Shown in pieces: positions 22,760 to 34,500 of a DNA stretch of 64,000 nucleotides; position 1 is the stretch's first letter, and each line of letters begins with the position of its first letter. Where the stretch lies: contig NC_134999.1 of the NCBI RefSeq assembly GCF_051020985.1, positions 21,085,660 to 21,149,659 on the forward strand, given 5' to 3'. The translations under genes were made by a program, and so were the position numbers. The stretch is from Nomia melanderi. Lineage: Eukaryota > Arthropoda > Insecta > Hymenoptera > Halictidae. The notes below the pieces were generated by a model. That model was given only the letters and a program-made list of their open reading frames with translations, was not told the DNA's origin and did not search any database.

Positions 22760-23943
22760 AATAAGTTTTAAAGCGACGGCGAACATTGTAGTTTATTTTT
22801 TAATTATTTATGTGTACTTCGTATAAATAAAATGTTTACTTCCTTCGTTTTTCCATTGAAGAATTTACAATGCTCGGTAGTATGAAATTGTATACATTGT
22901 TACCGCTAACTTAAGCATGCGTAATTACGGCGATACTGAATTTTTTTGGTTCCTTAATGTCATTGAAAAAGAGAAAAACGTCGTGGTAACAAACGAATAG
23001 ATGAAACAAATGTAAACCGCGATAGAAGTCACGAACTGTCTAGACAATGTTTAAGGTTTTACCACAAATTCCCTGTAACGTCAGATTAAATGTATAACTT
23101 CTGGAACAACTTTAATCTTTCCTTCGTGATGAATTTTCACCGTGAATTATAAGTACGTTATTAATTTGAGAATCTGAACTTTTCTTATTTACGTCCGATC
23201 GATTCGAATGTATGAATGATTTATTTGAATGACATTGTGCACTTCAGTACAATATTTCTTCTCTCGGATAGATTTTATCAGGCCAAAGAGAACCGAATCT
23301 TTAACATTTATCGTATTATATTTTAAAATATAACATTTATTATTAAATAAAGTTAACAGTGAATAAGCCGACGAAGTTATTGCAAATGTGCATTTTGAAT
23401 TTTTCAAATAGTGATATAAATATGAGGAATCTGTTGAAGTATAAATGTTCCTATAAGAGTTGTAAATTTCTCTGCGTTTAGGTACGTTGGAAGTTTCACT
23501 TTCTTAAAGTTGTACGTGTGATTGAAAACTGTGTTGCATCGACAAGTTATCATTTATAAACGTCTAATGACGGCAGTACATTTGTTGACTTGCTTTACGA
23601 ATTCCTTTTCTCTTTTCCCTTCCCCTTCTTTTTAATTTTTTGGATACTTGTTGTATCAGTGCTAGGTTATGGATTATGATTATCGAATACGATAATACGA
23701 GTTGATAGTTCCAAATTATTTTTCCGGGATTGCAATAAAGATGAAGTAAATGAATCCGGTTATGTGAATTGACGAATAGTTGAAGTCATTGCTAAGTATT
23801 CAAAGTGAAAACGTAAACATGAAATTCCAATTGATTAGAAATTTCTTTCATTAGAGAATATGATTACTAACTTTTAATTCTTTTGTACCGAAACATGTAA
23901 CGATTAATACAATTCCAAATCTAGATTTGATCCACCTCTAATT
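22760..23943. other. AT-rich upstream region of PARP16
   Basis: There are no coding exons before the PARP16 ATG. It presumably holds its promoter and 5' UTR, but no clear TATA or initiator stands out. Confidence 0.5.
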
Positions 23944-25456
23944 ATGGATAATTCGCACAAGCAAGAGTACATCAATAGTGAACAAGATCATGTAAACATT
24001 ATAAACATGAAAATTCCTAAAGAATCGGATGTAAATGTATTATACACAACCCAAGTAGATTTTACAAATCAACAAGATGAAATAGCCAAAAAGATTTCAA
24101 TGCTAAAACAACTATTGGAAAAGGATCTCAAAGCAGCTGATTTAAAATGGTCATTATTTGTAGCAGCATGTAACACGTATCGTTATGATACTTGTTTGAA
24201 ACCCTTCCCACCAATGTATATCAAAAGCGAATGCAAAGACATTGAAGCTTTGGTAGAGTATTCAAAATATTATTAATAATACATTCTCGTGTATTGTAAT
24301 TTATGTATTTATCGGAGACCAAAATTTAACTACAGAGAAAAGCTATAGAACTGATTCCACCATTGGCTGTGATAGTTAAAGCATTGCCAGAACCAGATGC
24401 ATACGAAAGATACAATGAAGCTATAGAATTATTGTATTGGGTTTTAATTCGTTTAAGAGATCCTTACATAAAAAGCATTAGTAAAGATTGTGTAAGTTAT
24501 TTTGCAAAGAATTTTTCATATATTTTGAAGATTTGTTATTTTTAAAATAATTGTTTGGTATACAGTATGCATCCATATTGAGAAAAGTACCTTCAGAAAT
24601 ATCAGTAGCTGCACCAAATTTAATATTCCAAGTTGCAAATCCAAAGCAATCGACTTCAGAAGAGAAGTGGAAAACAATTGCTCAAGGTCATACAACCTTT
24701 TATGCTTATCATGGTAGTCGTTTAGAGAATTTTCATTCCATTATACATTATGGTCTTCAACAAAGTATGTGCAAGGTAAAGTAAATCAGAGTAACACATG
24801 TGAAAAGGAACTTGACAGAGTCAGAAATTGTTATATATTCTTTAGACATCAGTTTTTGGTAAAGGAATATATCTTTCAAGTGAGTTAGGCGTAAGTTTAC
24901 AATATAGTCCTGTAGGATATGGTTGGGGGGGCAGTGTTCTTGGAAGTGATATGAGTTGCTTAGCTTTATGCGAACTCATTAATCATGTCGACGTCAAATG
25001 TAAAGATTCAGGTAATTTTATGTTATTAGAAACAGGGGAAAACATTAGTGCATCATATATATCTAAAACTTATTACAGAAAATAATGCTCGGAATATGGC
25101 TAGGGATTCTGTAGGTGGAAGAGTTCCAAATAAATATTATGTAGTAACAAATAGTGAATTGGTACGAGTAAGATATCTTCTTGTTTACAGTCAGGAAGTT
25201 CAAACTGCAAGGTATAAATGTTCTTCATTGTAACAATATATTTGAAATATGGGATATTAATTTGCAATTTAAAATATACAATATGCAATGTTTCAGATAC
25301 GCTAATAATAAAGGCTTCTTAGCATGGTTCAAGCAACATAAATTATTAACATTCATGCTTGGTTATGTGGTATTACTGGCTTCAGTTGGATTGACTCATA
25401 ACAAACAGGTGGAAAAGTATTACAAATTATTTGCTCAAAAAGTTGGGTTGGAGTAA
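23944..25456 (+). CDS. PARP16: Protein mono-ADP-ribosyltransferase PARP16
   Basis: Six coding exons: 23944-24252, 24336-24491, 24566-24775, 24846-25011, 25079-25211 and 25297-25456. All phases close on a 377-residue protein. PARP16 is an ER-membrane mono-ADP-ribosyltransferase that modifies the stress sensors PERK and IRE1 in mammals. Visible here are an N-terminal helical domain and an ART fold with the H-Y-Y signature: the histidine of YHGSRLENFHSI near residue 204, the tyrosine of GKGIYLSSE near 234, and the segment VRVRYLLVYSQ. A single C-terminal hydrophobic anchor (HKLLTFMLGYVVLLASVGL) precedes a short lumenal tail. The H-Y-Y type implies mono- rather than poly-ADP-ribosylation. It is somewhat longer than the human protein as I recall it (about 320 residues), mostly at the N-terminus. 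Its stop lies 181 bp from that of convergent VPS26C, so the 3' UTRs may overlap. Confidence 0.93.
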
Positions 25457-25637
25457 AAGAAGACTTTTTATATTATTACAAGCTGTTAATGCATTTATAT
25501 GTATTAATCCCCCTGTTTTTTTCTTACACAATTCTTATTAAAGTCCAACATAAAATTGCATTTATTACTAGAAATATATACAATTTGTAAATAATATACA
25601 TAATTTATACAAAATAATGTATATGTTGATAGAAACT

Positions 25638-26966
25638 CTAGTACCTTGACAATATTATAGGAAAATTTTCTGTGACTAGGTAGTCATCTTCAAACACTAT
25701 GATAAGATTTACCTCAAATTCTGTAACAAAATATAATTTGTACAAACAAATGCAGAAATACAATTGATTTATGCACGCAAAATAAAAATAAGCAATCTTA
25801 CCGACTTTAAAATTACTTGTACTTAATGTAGGGCATGTAAATAATCTGGGGAATATCATATATATTGGTATAGGCAAATTTGTACAAGGATTCCCCTCTC
25901 CAATTTGTATATTTTGTATCTCTGTAGCTAAAATATAATAGCATAAGATGGCTAATTAAATGTTACAGTTAATTCAGACTCAACCTTCTTACCATCTCTA
26001 GAATATCCTTCTGCACAACCACATGTCTCTACTCTGACCAATTGAAGTTCTATTGATTTTATCACAGCTTCGCAATGTTCGATCACTACCTGAAGTTTAA
26101 CAATATATGCAATAGATTAATATGCGATAATTTATGTAATTTACATGAACATAATTTTTAAATTTACCTCTCCTGTTAAAGGTTCAGAAATCTTACAGTA
26201 CAATGTGTTTAGTTTTCCTGAAATACAAAATCTAGGTACATTAGTTCTATCTCTTGCATTCTGTAACAGTTCTGGCATGATTTTGAAAGTTTCTACTTTG
26301 CTGGGTTCTCTTTCCATCTTAGAAGGCACTTTGTCTTCCACTATAAACTCCAATGTTTTGCTTACATCCTTTGCTAAGAAATTTCGTTTTATATCACAAC
26401 GAATCAGATATTGTATATTTACAAAAACTCCATGATACGTTTCATACAAAGATTTAGTTCCTCTGGGTTTCAATGGTAATTCAAAAGGTATTTCTGTTTT
26501 TCCACTTGGTATTTTACCACTTGGCGCAGCATCTAAAGTATATTGTACTAGTTGTATAGGCTAAAAATATATTAATTGGAAATGTTAAATAAATTTCAGC
26601 TGTCTGGAATGATATGTATATATCGCTACATAGTTAAACATTTGTCTGTTGTTAATGTAATTAGAAGAATTTTAATAAACGTCATTAGGGGTAATCTAAC
26701 CTTTACGGAATTATAAAAAGCTTCAAATATGCCAAAATTCTTCGAACTAAGTTGTAAATTCACTGAACCATCCATGCTTAGAAATATTCCATCATGCTTA
26801 ACATCCGAATTTGTTTTTAACAATATAACACCAGCGACTATTTCCTGAAACATAACCTTCCTGTTTCTTGTTCTTTAATGCAATTGTCGTTTAAGATAAA
26901 AAAGTATACCCCTTCGTGATATATTTTACTTGCTCGTTTCAACTTAATATCGATACTTATAGACAT
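25638..26966 (-). CDS. VPS26C: Vacuolar protein sorting-associated protein 26C (DSCR3)
   Basis: Six coding exons read on the minus strand: 26966-26910, 26844-26701, 26560-26168, 26089-25993, 25927-25802 and 25720-25638. They give 299 residues, essentially the length of human VPS26C. The protein is the arrestin-fold subunit of Retriever (with VPS35L and VPS29), which recycles integrins and other cargo from endosomes together with the CCC and WASH complexes. Recognisable segments include VNLQLSSKNFGIFEAFYNSVK, LYETYHGVFVNIQY, RCDIKRNFLAKD, VETCGCAEGY, PRLFTCPTL, FKVEFEVN and the C-terminal TENFPI. The start at 26966 gives MSISIDIKLKRASKIYHEG, in register with the family's first beta strand. Intron 5 (25721-25801, 81 nt) is in frame and stop-free, so retention would insert 27 residues. 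Confidence 0.95.
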
Positions 26967-27588
26967 TTTTAAAAATTTATAATCGTTTATTAATCAGCAA
27001 ACAATTAAAGATGAGCTGACGTTTATCAACGGTGACATTTGTCAAATGATGTTATCGTCTACATAGTATTACATTACTACATTATTCGTGTAATTTTATA
27101 TTTCCCGTTTACTATTTATAAATAAACAATACCAACATTTGGAGTATAGTAAAATTTCATAAAAGATATCAAATAAATAAAAGTGACACGTATGTCATTA
27201 ATTTATTAACGAAACGTTCATTTGATCAATAATGAGAATTTTATTAGCAGTACTAATTTTCCACAAATACAATTCTATATTTCGTTAATTTCAAACGGAT
27301 TTTATTCATGTGAGTGATAAAAAAACCTGTTTACTATTTACGATTTCAAATGTATTTCTAGTTTACGATCCCGCAGTTTCGGCTGGGTCGACCAATCAGA
27401 TGCTTCGCTTTTCGCGGTCTTTCTTCTATACGTCGACATCCGTGGAGGGTGAACATCCGTCTGATCGACTAAACAAATTCAAACCGTCGGGAGTCGTTAC
27501 TGTGAGGTGAACGTTGTTTGGGAAACGGTGGAAGCAGCTAATTACGACAACGAATTTACCGTAAAATCCTACTTAGTCTCGATTAACA
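26967..27588. promoter_or_regulatory. Divergent promoter region VPS26C / Cyclin B
   Basis: The two start codons lie 622 bp apart on opposite strands. On the Cyclin B side there is a CCAAT box inside GACCAATCAG (27392-27396), about 195 bp before its ATG. A TTCAAA (27478-27483) is the reverse of a CHR-like TTTGAA. This pairing is typical of mitotic cyclin promoters in other animals; whether it works here is inference. Confidence 0.45.
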
Positions 27589-29931
27589 ATGGCGTTAAGA
27601 AATCGGACTGCAATTTCGGTGAGTGATAGTTTTTTAAGTAAACGTTAATGCATAATTTTTCGTCGAATGTCGATAGGGGCGGTGATGAAAAGAGGGTAAC
27701 CGTCCGTCGTTCCTGACATGTTTAAATGCCCCTCGTTTGGTTTAAAGCCTATTGAAATAATGTGCACGTTCTATCACTGTAGTTTTCTACATTCTAATTC
27801 GCTATTTATAAGTTTAAATTCGAATTATTTATTGACAAATATTTCGTTGGGATTATACACGAGGTAAAAATTTCAATTCCTCGAACCCGTCTTTACCTTC
27901 AACGGACTTTTTTCTGTTGCTGAAATTACAATTTCTTTGGAAGTTTTAATCTATTCAAAATATTTCTAGCTTTCTCGTACTGCATCGTTTAATTATAAAA
28001 CCGATTTCGTAGATATTAAAATATTCGTTGAATTATTAATTATTCAAACTCGAGCGGAAATTCTATTGTAAACATTTTGACGGAATTCTATGCTTATTAT
28101 TTTCTGTAATTTAGTTTCATTGTAATAATTATTATGTAATCTGAAAAATTATGTTTTCAATTATTATTTTTTCCGGGAATAGTATATTCTGTGTATACTA
28201 ACTACAGTTAATATAATAATAACATATAGGATGTAGTTGAAATAAAAATCAGTGAACATAAATTTTGTTCTTGCATTATTATACAATTAATAATTACCCG
28301 TTGAATGCTTATTGATGGTCCCATTTTATATTTTTTATTTGATAAAACTGTTAGCAGAGAAAGAATGTTATAGCAACAGGCATATGGATTATCCTATGCA
28401 CTTTCATGTAATTCTTCTAACAATACTATTTGTCATTCTGATATGAATTTTCAGAATATTTTAAACCAAGAAAATGTAAAGAATATCGAGTCTTCGCTTG
28501 TTGCGATGCCAGGGAAGACTAGAAGAGCTGCTCTAGGTGAAATAGGCAACAAAGTGAATGCAGTGAGAGGTGTAGAACCCATCGACAGGACCAGTTTATT
28601 ACAGAAAGATAAGAAAAAGATGGTAGTCCTATCAAAACAAACAGTTAAACCAGCAGAGAAAGTACTGGAAAAACCACCAATACAAATTGTTAAGCCTGTA
28701 GTAAAGAATGTAGCGCCTCAGGAAAACATTGTACCACCAATTCCTCTGAAGAAAGAGGTAGAATCATTCTCTTCGGACCTTTTGGCAGTCGAGGACATTG
28801 ACGAGGAAGACCATGGAAGTCCTACTTTAGTTTCTATCTATAGCAATGACATATATGAGTACTTAAGAACATTAGAGAAACAATTCCCTATTTCAAAAGG
28901 ATATTTAACAGGCCAAGAAGTTACACCAAAGATGAGGAGTATACTCATAGATTGGCTAGTAGAAGTTCATCAACAATTTCATTTAATGCAAGAAACATTG
29001 TATCTTACAGTAGCTATTATTGATAGATTTTTACAGGTTTGTTTTTAATTCTAACGAAAAATGCATGCACTTGTTAGAGTTGGTAGTTTATAATGTTATT
29101 TGTAGGCTTTCCGCTCAATAGATAGGAAAAGATTGCAGTTGGTTGGAGTAACAGCTATGTTTATTGCTAGCAAGTACGAAGAAATGTATTCACCAGATGT
29201 AAGTGATTTCGTGTATGTCACAGATAATGCATACTCAAAGGTTGAAATATTTCAAATGGAAATGCTTATTGCGAGAACTCTTGATTATTCGTTTGGTCGA
29301 CCATTACCATTGCATTTCCTTAGAAGGTACAGCAAGGCGGGAAAGGTGTGTGTTGGATTATTTTCCTAATTTTTTCGATTTGCCACATTTTATAATAAAC
29401 GATTGTTTTGTTCACAATAAGGCACATTCCATACATCATACAGCAGCTAAATACTTTCTGGAACAAAGTTTGGTGCATTACAACATGTGTCAGTACTTCC
29501 CAAGCCTTCTTGCAGCTGCTGCAATATATTTAGCATTTGTGTAAGTTTCTCAATCGATCTGAACTACTTATGCTAGCAAGCATTTAAGCATTTCTTATAG
29601 AAATGTTACTATTGCTACTTCGAAATGCTATATTCGTTACCAAGTAATTCACTTTCTGATTTGTCTACATAGCGTTATTAATAACAATGACGAGGACAAG
29701 GACAAAACGGTCTGGACTAATACATTAGTGCATTATAGTACCTATACTAAGGATGACGTGTTACCTGTGGTACGGGAAATAGCTAGTATTATAATTAATG
29801 CGGATAAGGACAAATATCAAGCAGTTAGAAAGAAATACGCTCTATTAAAGCATATGAAGATCAGTGCCCGCCCGGAACTTCGATCACAAGTTATGGTCGC
29901 CTTAGCTGCAGCCAACAAAGAAGCAGTATAA
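27589..29931 (+). CDS. CycB: G2/mitotic-specific cyclin-B
   Basis: Five coding exons: 27589-27618, 28455-29036, 29106-29345, 29422-29540 and 29673-29931, giving 409 residues. Cyclin B activates CDK1 for mitotic entry and is destroyed by the APC/C at anaphase. A textbook destruction box RAALGEIGN sits at residues 34-42. A basic, proline-rich linker follows. The N-terminal cyclin box begins near residue 170 with MRSILIDWLVEVHQQF and continues through LQLVGVTAMFIASKYEEMY and LDYSFGRPLPLHFLRRYSKAG. The C-terminal cyclin fold contains HTAAKYFLEQSL and YFPSLLAAAAIYLA. The first exon encodes only ten residues (MALRNRTAIS); an 836-bp intron separates it from the rest. Length and motifs fit B-type (B1-like) rather than B3-type cyclins. 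Confidence 0.96.
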
Positions 29932-31548
29932 TAATTGTTTAGAAATAGAAGTTACAGTGAGATATTTGTTTGTACAATGTTGCGTTGGACAAAATTATTA
30001 CGACATAAGTAGCGCGCGCGAGGGAGGACCCTATTTTCGTAAAGCAAAAAGAAGGGATGCAAAGAGAAAGATGAGACTATCTTTATTCATCCTTTACCCG
30101 ACGTAAAATCTCGTTAAAAGCAGCATGTAATTATAAACATAAAATCCTGTTATATATTACATTGATTCTTAATCACAATTTTAATTTTAAAATTCATTCA
30201 AGTAAATTATTTGCAAATAAAGTAAATAATCTTTTAAGAAATTCACCAGAAAATTAGCGGGTTGGTCTATAACTCAGCCCTATTAAAAATATAGTCCCAT
30301 GCGTAGTCCTATTAAAAATGGGACGATTTTAATGTTGTATTTTAACGAGTTACATGTAGTTTATGAAGGAGAAAAACTTTAATAAGCAATTTCGTGTAAC
30401 GTCGTTTATAGAGAGTATTCCTGGCACCGGTACAGCACATCGTATAATAAAATATGCCTGCTTTCTTAGAGCTAGTAGATACATAAACACGTGAATTACT
30501 TGTTGAAGGTTTTCTCGCTCTTACACATAATTACGGAATTTAGAGTAACTGTATACAAAAAGTTTTCTAGTGTAGGAAAGAAAAAGGAAAGCAAGCATGA
30601 GAGTATAGTCAAACGGTACTGAACTTACTTTTTTATTATTATAATGAAACTAAGGAATAATGTTTGCCGATGGATCTGGCTTTGAATTGGATAAAAATTC
30701 GGCAAAATAAGTTATATTAAAAGTCTGAAAAATCGGAAAGATTGAGTAAAAAATGACTTGCTCACCGAAAGTTCCTTTCTGTAATGGTCGAGTATATTAT
30801 TTAATTGTGTCTCGTGAAAATTGGTGCGTTTAGAATTGAACCGTACGATTAACAATCATTCTAAATTGCGCTGTAACTGTAATAACATGATACCTTTACT
30901 GTTTGAGAAATGCGCATTGGTTTTAACCAATATACCTCTCAAGCTGGATGGTATTTAAATATTCTTTAAAATATTTAAACTTAATTGTTTGCTGAACTTT
31001 TATATAATTTAAAACCTGATTTTTAGGTATTTAACCCGTAAATTATATCTTTTATACTGTAATATTGAAGGAATTTTAATTTTTATTCACGATTATAAAA
31101 AGACTTTTTATTTTGATATTAGCTCTATGAATAGTTTTAATGTTAGTTTATATAAATATACAAGTATGACTGTTCATTCCTGGTATTTTATCAATTCACT
31201 CGCTGCATTCGGAGCATGTAATTATCTGAAATTTATGTGAAAAGCATATCAGTGAAAAATAAATTATAATATTCTAGGAAACAATACACATCATTAGCGT
31301 CAATTAAAATATTACGCTATAATATTCGTGTTTCAATTATTCTCAAGCAGAATACTTGCTTCATGTACAATAATGAAACCTAATTTCATTATAATAGCGA
31401 TATATTTTTAATGTTATTTACGTAGGAAAAGTTTATATGAAATGGTCTATTATTTAAATAAAAAAAGGCAAACATATTTTCCAGAGATTTAAAACATTAT
31501 TAAATAATTCTGCGTATATTTTCGTACAAAATGTGTAATCACCCAATA
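29932..31548. other. Cyclin B 3' UTR and convergent spacer to ELP1
   Basis: AT-rich with no coding exons. A TTTTAAT element (30179-30185) lies about 31 bp before an AATAAA signal (30216-30221), the layout of a cytoplasmic polyadenylation element. Beyond about 30,300 I see no feature apart from AT-rich sequence. Confidence 0.5.
30179..30221 (+). promoter_or_regulatory. Candidate cytoplasmic polyadenylation element plus poly(A) signal of Cyclin B
   Basis: TTTTAAT is followed 30 bp later by AATAAA, on the Cyclin B sense strand about 250-290 bp after its stop codon. In frogs and flies maternal cyclin B mRNA is controlled through such elements by CPEB/Orb. The spacing fits; use in this species is inferred. 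Confidence 0.4.
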
Positions 31549-34500
31549 CTAAAATATATTCAGTTTCCAAGATGAAGTGTTAGATTCTGGTGGGTGTGTA
31601 ATATAAGGCTCTGAAAAAAAGAATAAAATGAGCTATTTTGTAACGTAGTTTTAAAATAATTTTCTCTTACCAATTGATTTATGAGACAGAGACACTCCTT
31701 GAAACTGACTGGATAGTTCTACACTTTCCTGAAATATAAATATGCGACATGTTAAATTATTTTCCTATAGTTAAGTGATTCACACACATTACACTGTACC
31801 ATTTCTGATAAGCTCGAAGGCGCAGATTTATCCCAAATTTCAGATTTACTTTTCTCAATTAAGCGTAATAACTGTTCCATACAATTCTGCAATTTCTTTC
31901 CATATTCATCATCATAGAAGTATAAAAGCATTTGTACTAATACATTCAATTCGTCTAAGATACAAAATATTTGTTTAGAATATTAAATTAATTGTGCATA
32001 ATCAAACGTAGAAAAATGTGCAAACCTCTTTCTTTATATGTATTGCTGACAATCTGATATAAAGCTTGTATTAATGCTAAATCCTCGAAAGCACTGCCCT
32101 CTTTCAAGCTCAAGAGCTTTCTTTCATGCTTTCTACGATTCTTGCGAGACCTGTAACTTTTTCTACAGAAAGTTTCATTAGTATTTATAGTGATTAAAAT
32201 TGTACACATACTCGCTTATACAATTCTTACCCAGATAAACTGGACAGTCTTGATTTTTGAGTGAACGTTGAACTGGCAACGCTACTTGTGTCGCTAAGAA
32301 TGTCTGAGATACCTCTGTCGTACACTGTCTCGCTGTCGCCAATCATTTCGATGGTAGATCGTGCATTTCTTTCTAAAATATTAACTCTGACTACAGCTAG
32401 GCGGCATTTGTATTGCTCAAAGTTCTGTTTATTCTTTTCTATTTGAGACATTATGTGATCCGCATATTCGTATACACTTGATCTCACACGAGACTCTAGA
32501 AACATCATTTTCTCTTGTATTATACTTTTCTTTTTATATTTATAAACAAACGCTATATAATATATTATCATTAACAGGTGGTGAACTCACCAACTAAATC
32601 TGAACTTTCTCTTTCATATGCAATTCTTACAGCATCTTTCCAGTGTCTGCCAATGCACAAGGAAACTATCGCTTCCTCAACGTCGTTTAAATAATTAATT
32701 AAAATATGTGCAGCTTCTTCATACCGTTTATCACTTTTTAATCGGTCCGCAAGTTCCTTGTAAACCGCGCGTTCCTCTGTTACTCTGAAGTATTTTTCAA
32801 TTATTTATACATATGTTTATATATAGATATATATCTAAGATTTTATACTAATAAATGTAAATAACTTGTTGTTTTACCCCAGTTTCAATTGTGTTAAAAG
32901 AATAATCACATCTTGCCAGCTTCCAGCTAACTTGTAAGCATTCAAAGCCTCCCTTAAATCATTGCTCCTGTTGAACATGATTCCAGCTTCTCGATAATGT
33001 TTCTTTTTCAGCAAGAATTCTCCATAAATTTTAGCTATTTCTTTGTACTGTTCACTGTCCTTTTGAAATAGTTTTAACGCTTTTGTATACAAGTCGTGGT
33101 TACGTATTAAATTTATACACTCATTGAATCTGTTTGATTCTTTAACTATATGTTTAAGTGCTGATTCGTAACGTTTCAAATGCAAGTCAATGGAATATTT
33201 CATGTAATTCTCATCGAGTTTCCTCATGTCATTTAAAAATGGAATATATTCTTTAGGATCTTTCTGTGATTTAGATGCGATAAACATTGTCAGATCAAAA
33301 TTGTACATTCCTAGAGCTGTATCGAAGAGTACATTTACATCAACTATGTACAATAAATATTTCAGTGCTTCATCGGATGTTATAGATTCTACATTTCCAC
33401 CAGTGGCTTCTAATTTTCGAAGCTCATTTATTTTAGTCAATGCACCCTCCAGTCCTTGCTTTCTTTTATCTTTAACCAGGCTAATTAATATTGGTTGAAT
33501 CAAATAATTCCCTGTATTCTTGCACTCCATAATATTTCTTAATAAATCACAAACTAATTCAACTTTGTCCGTGATAGCATTGCCTGTGTTTGTTTGACCT
33601 GATTTTTTATAGTAATTTGCATATATCGTTGTAGTAACATCTTCGTCTCCTAATTCGGTTAGAAATAGACTTAACCAGCTGGATTTGGATACCTGCTCTA
33701 CAAATTTTTCAGCGTTCTCGCTGAACTTCTTAGAATCATGATCATAAATCAGATTTAAATTTATTCTCTGTCTGCGCATTAAATCAAACGCAGCTAGATA
33801 ATTACAATTATCTAAATAATATCCAATTATGTACAAGGATAAGGCTCGGGGTTGTATACACTCTAAATTTCCACGCGGCATTTGTAGAATTGTTTTTGAA
33901 TCCCTAGGGATGGCCGCGATTAGCTGAGATCCTCTTTCCACTCGTCTAATATTTAACTCTGCAAATATCAATTATAATTACAGCTTAGATACAATTTTTA
34001 ACAAACGAATTAACAATACCTGTAAAGGATTTTTCACTGTTAAGATTTTCCCAAGGCTTAATGGTCAAGTCATGCTTAATCAACTCTTCAAAGCCCTCTT
34101 CATTTATTTTCACGCATATTAGTGTGTGCTGTAGTGTTGTCAAAAGTAAAAACTCCGAATGGACAAAAAAGCTGGTAATATTATTGGCAATTTGCTTTCC
34201 ACTTATAGACAAACAATGTCTGTGCGACAACGATAATACAACGTCTTTTGTACCAATATTTATCACCTCCACTTTGTAAGTATAGTTGGGTAATTGTACA
34301 TTTATTGGAACAAATTTCGATTCTTTTGTATATACATCAATGGAATTTCTTGTGACTATGTAAGCCTCCTTTGAATTAGGAGAAGGTACAATGTGTTGAA
34401 TTAAATCACCCATATAGAGTACGGATGATATTTCCCTAAAAATACAAATTAAAGATTACATTGATATTTAACAGCTACAGTGAACAGGATATTCTTAAAT

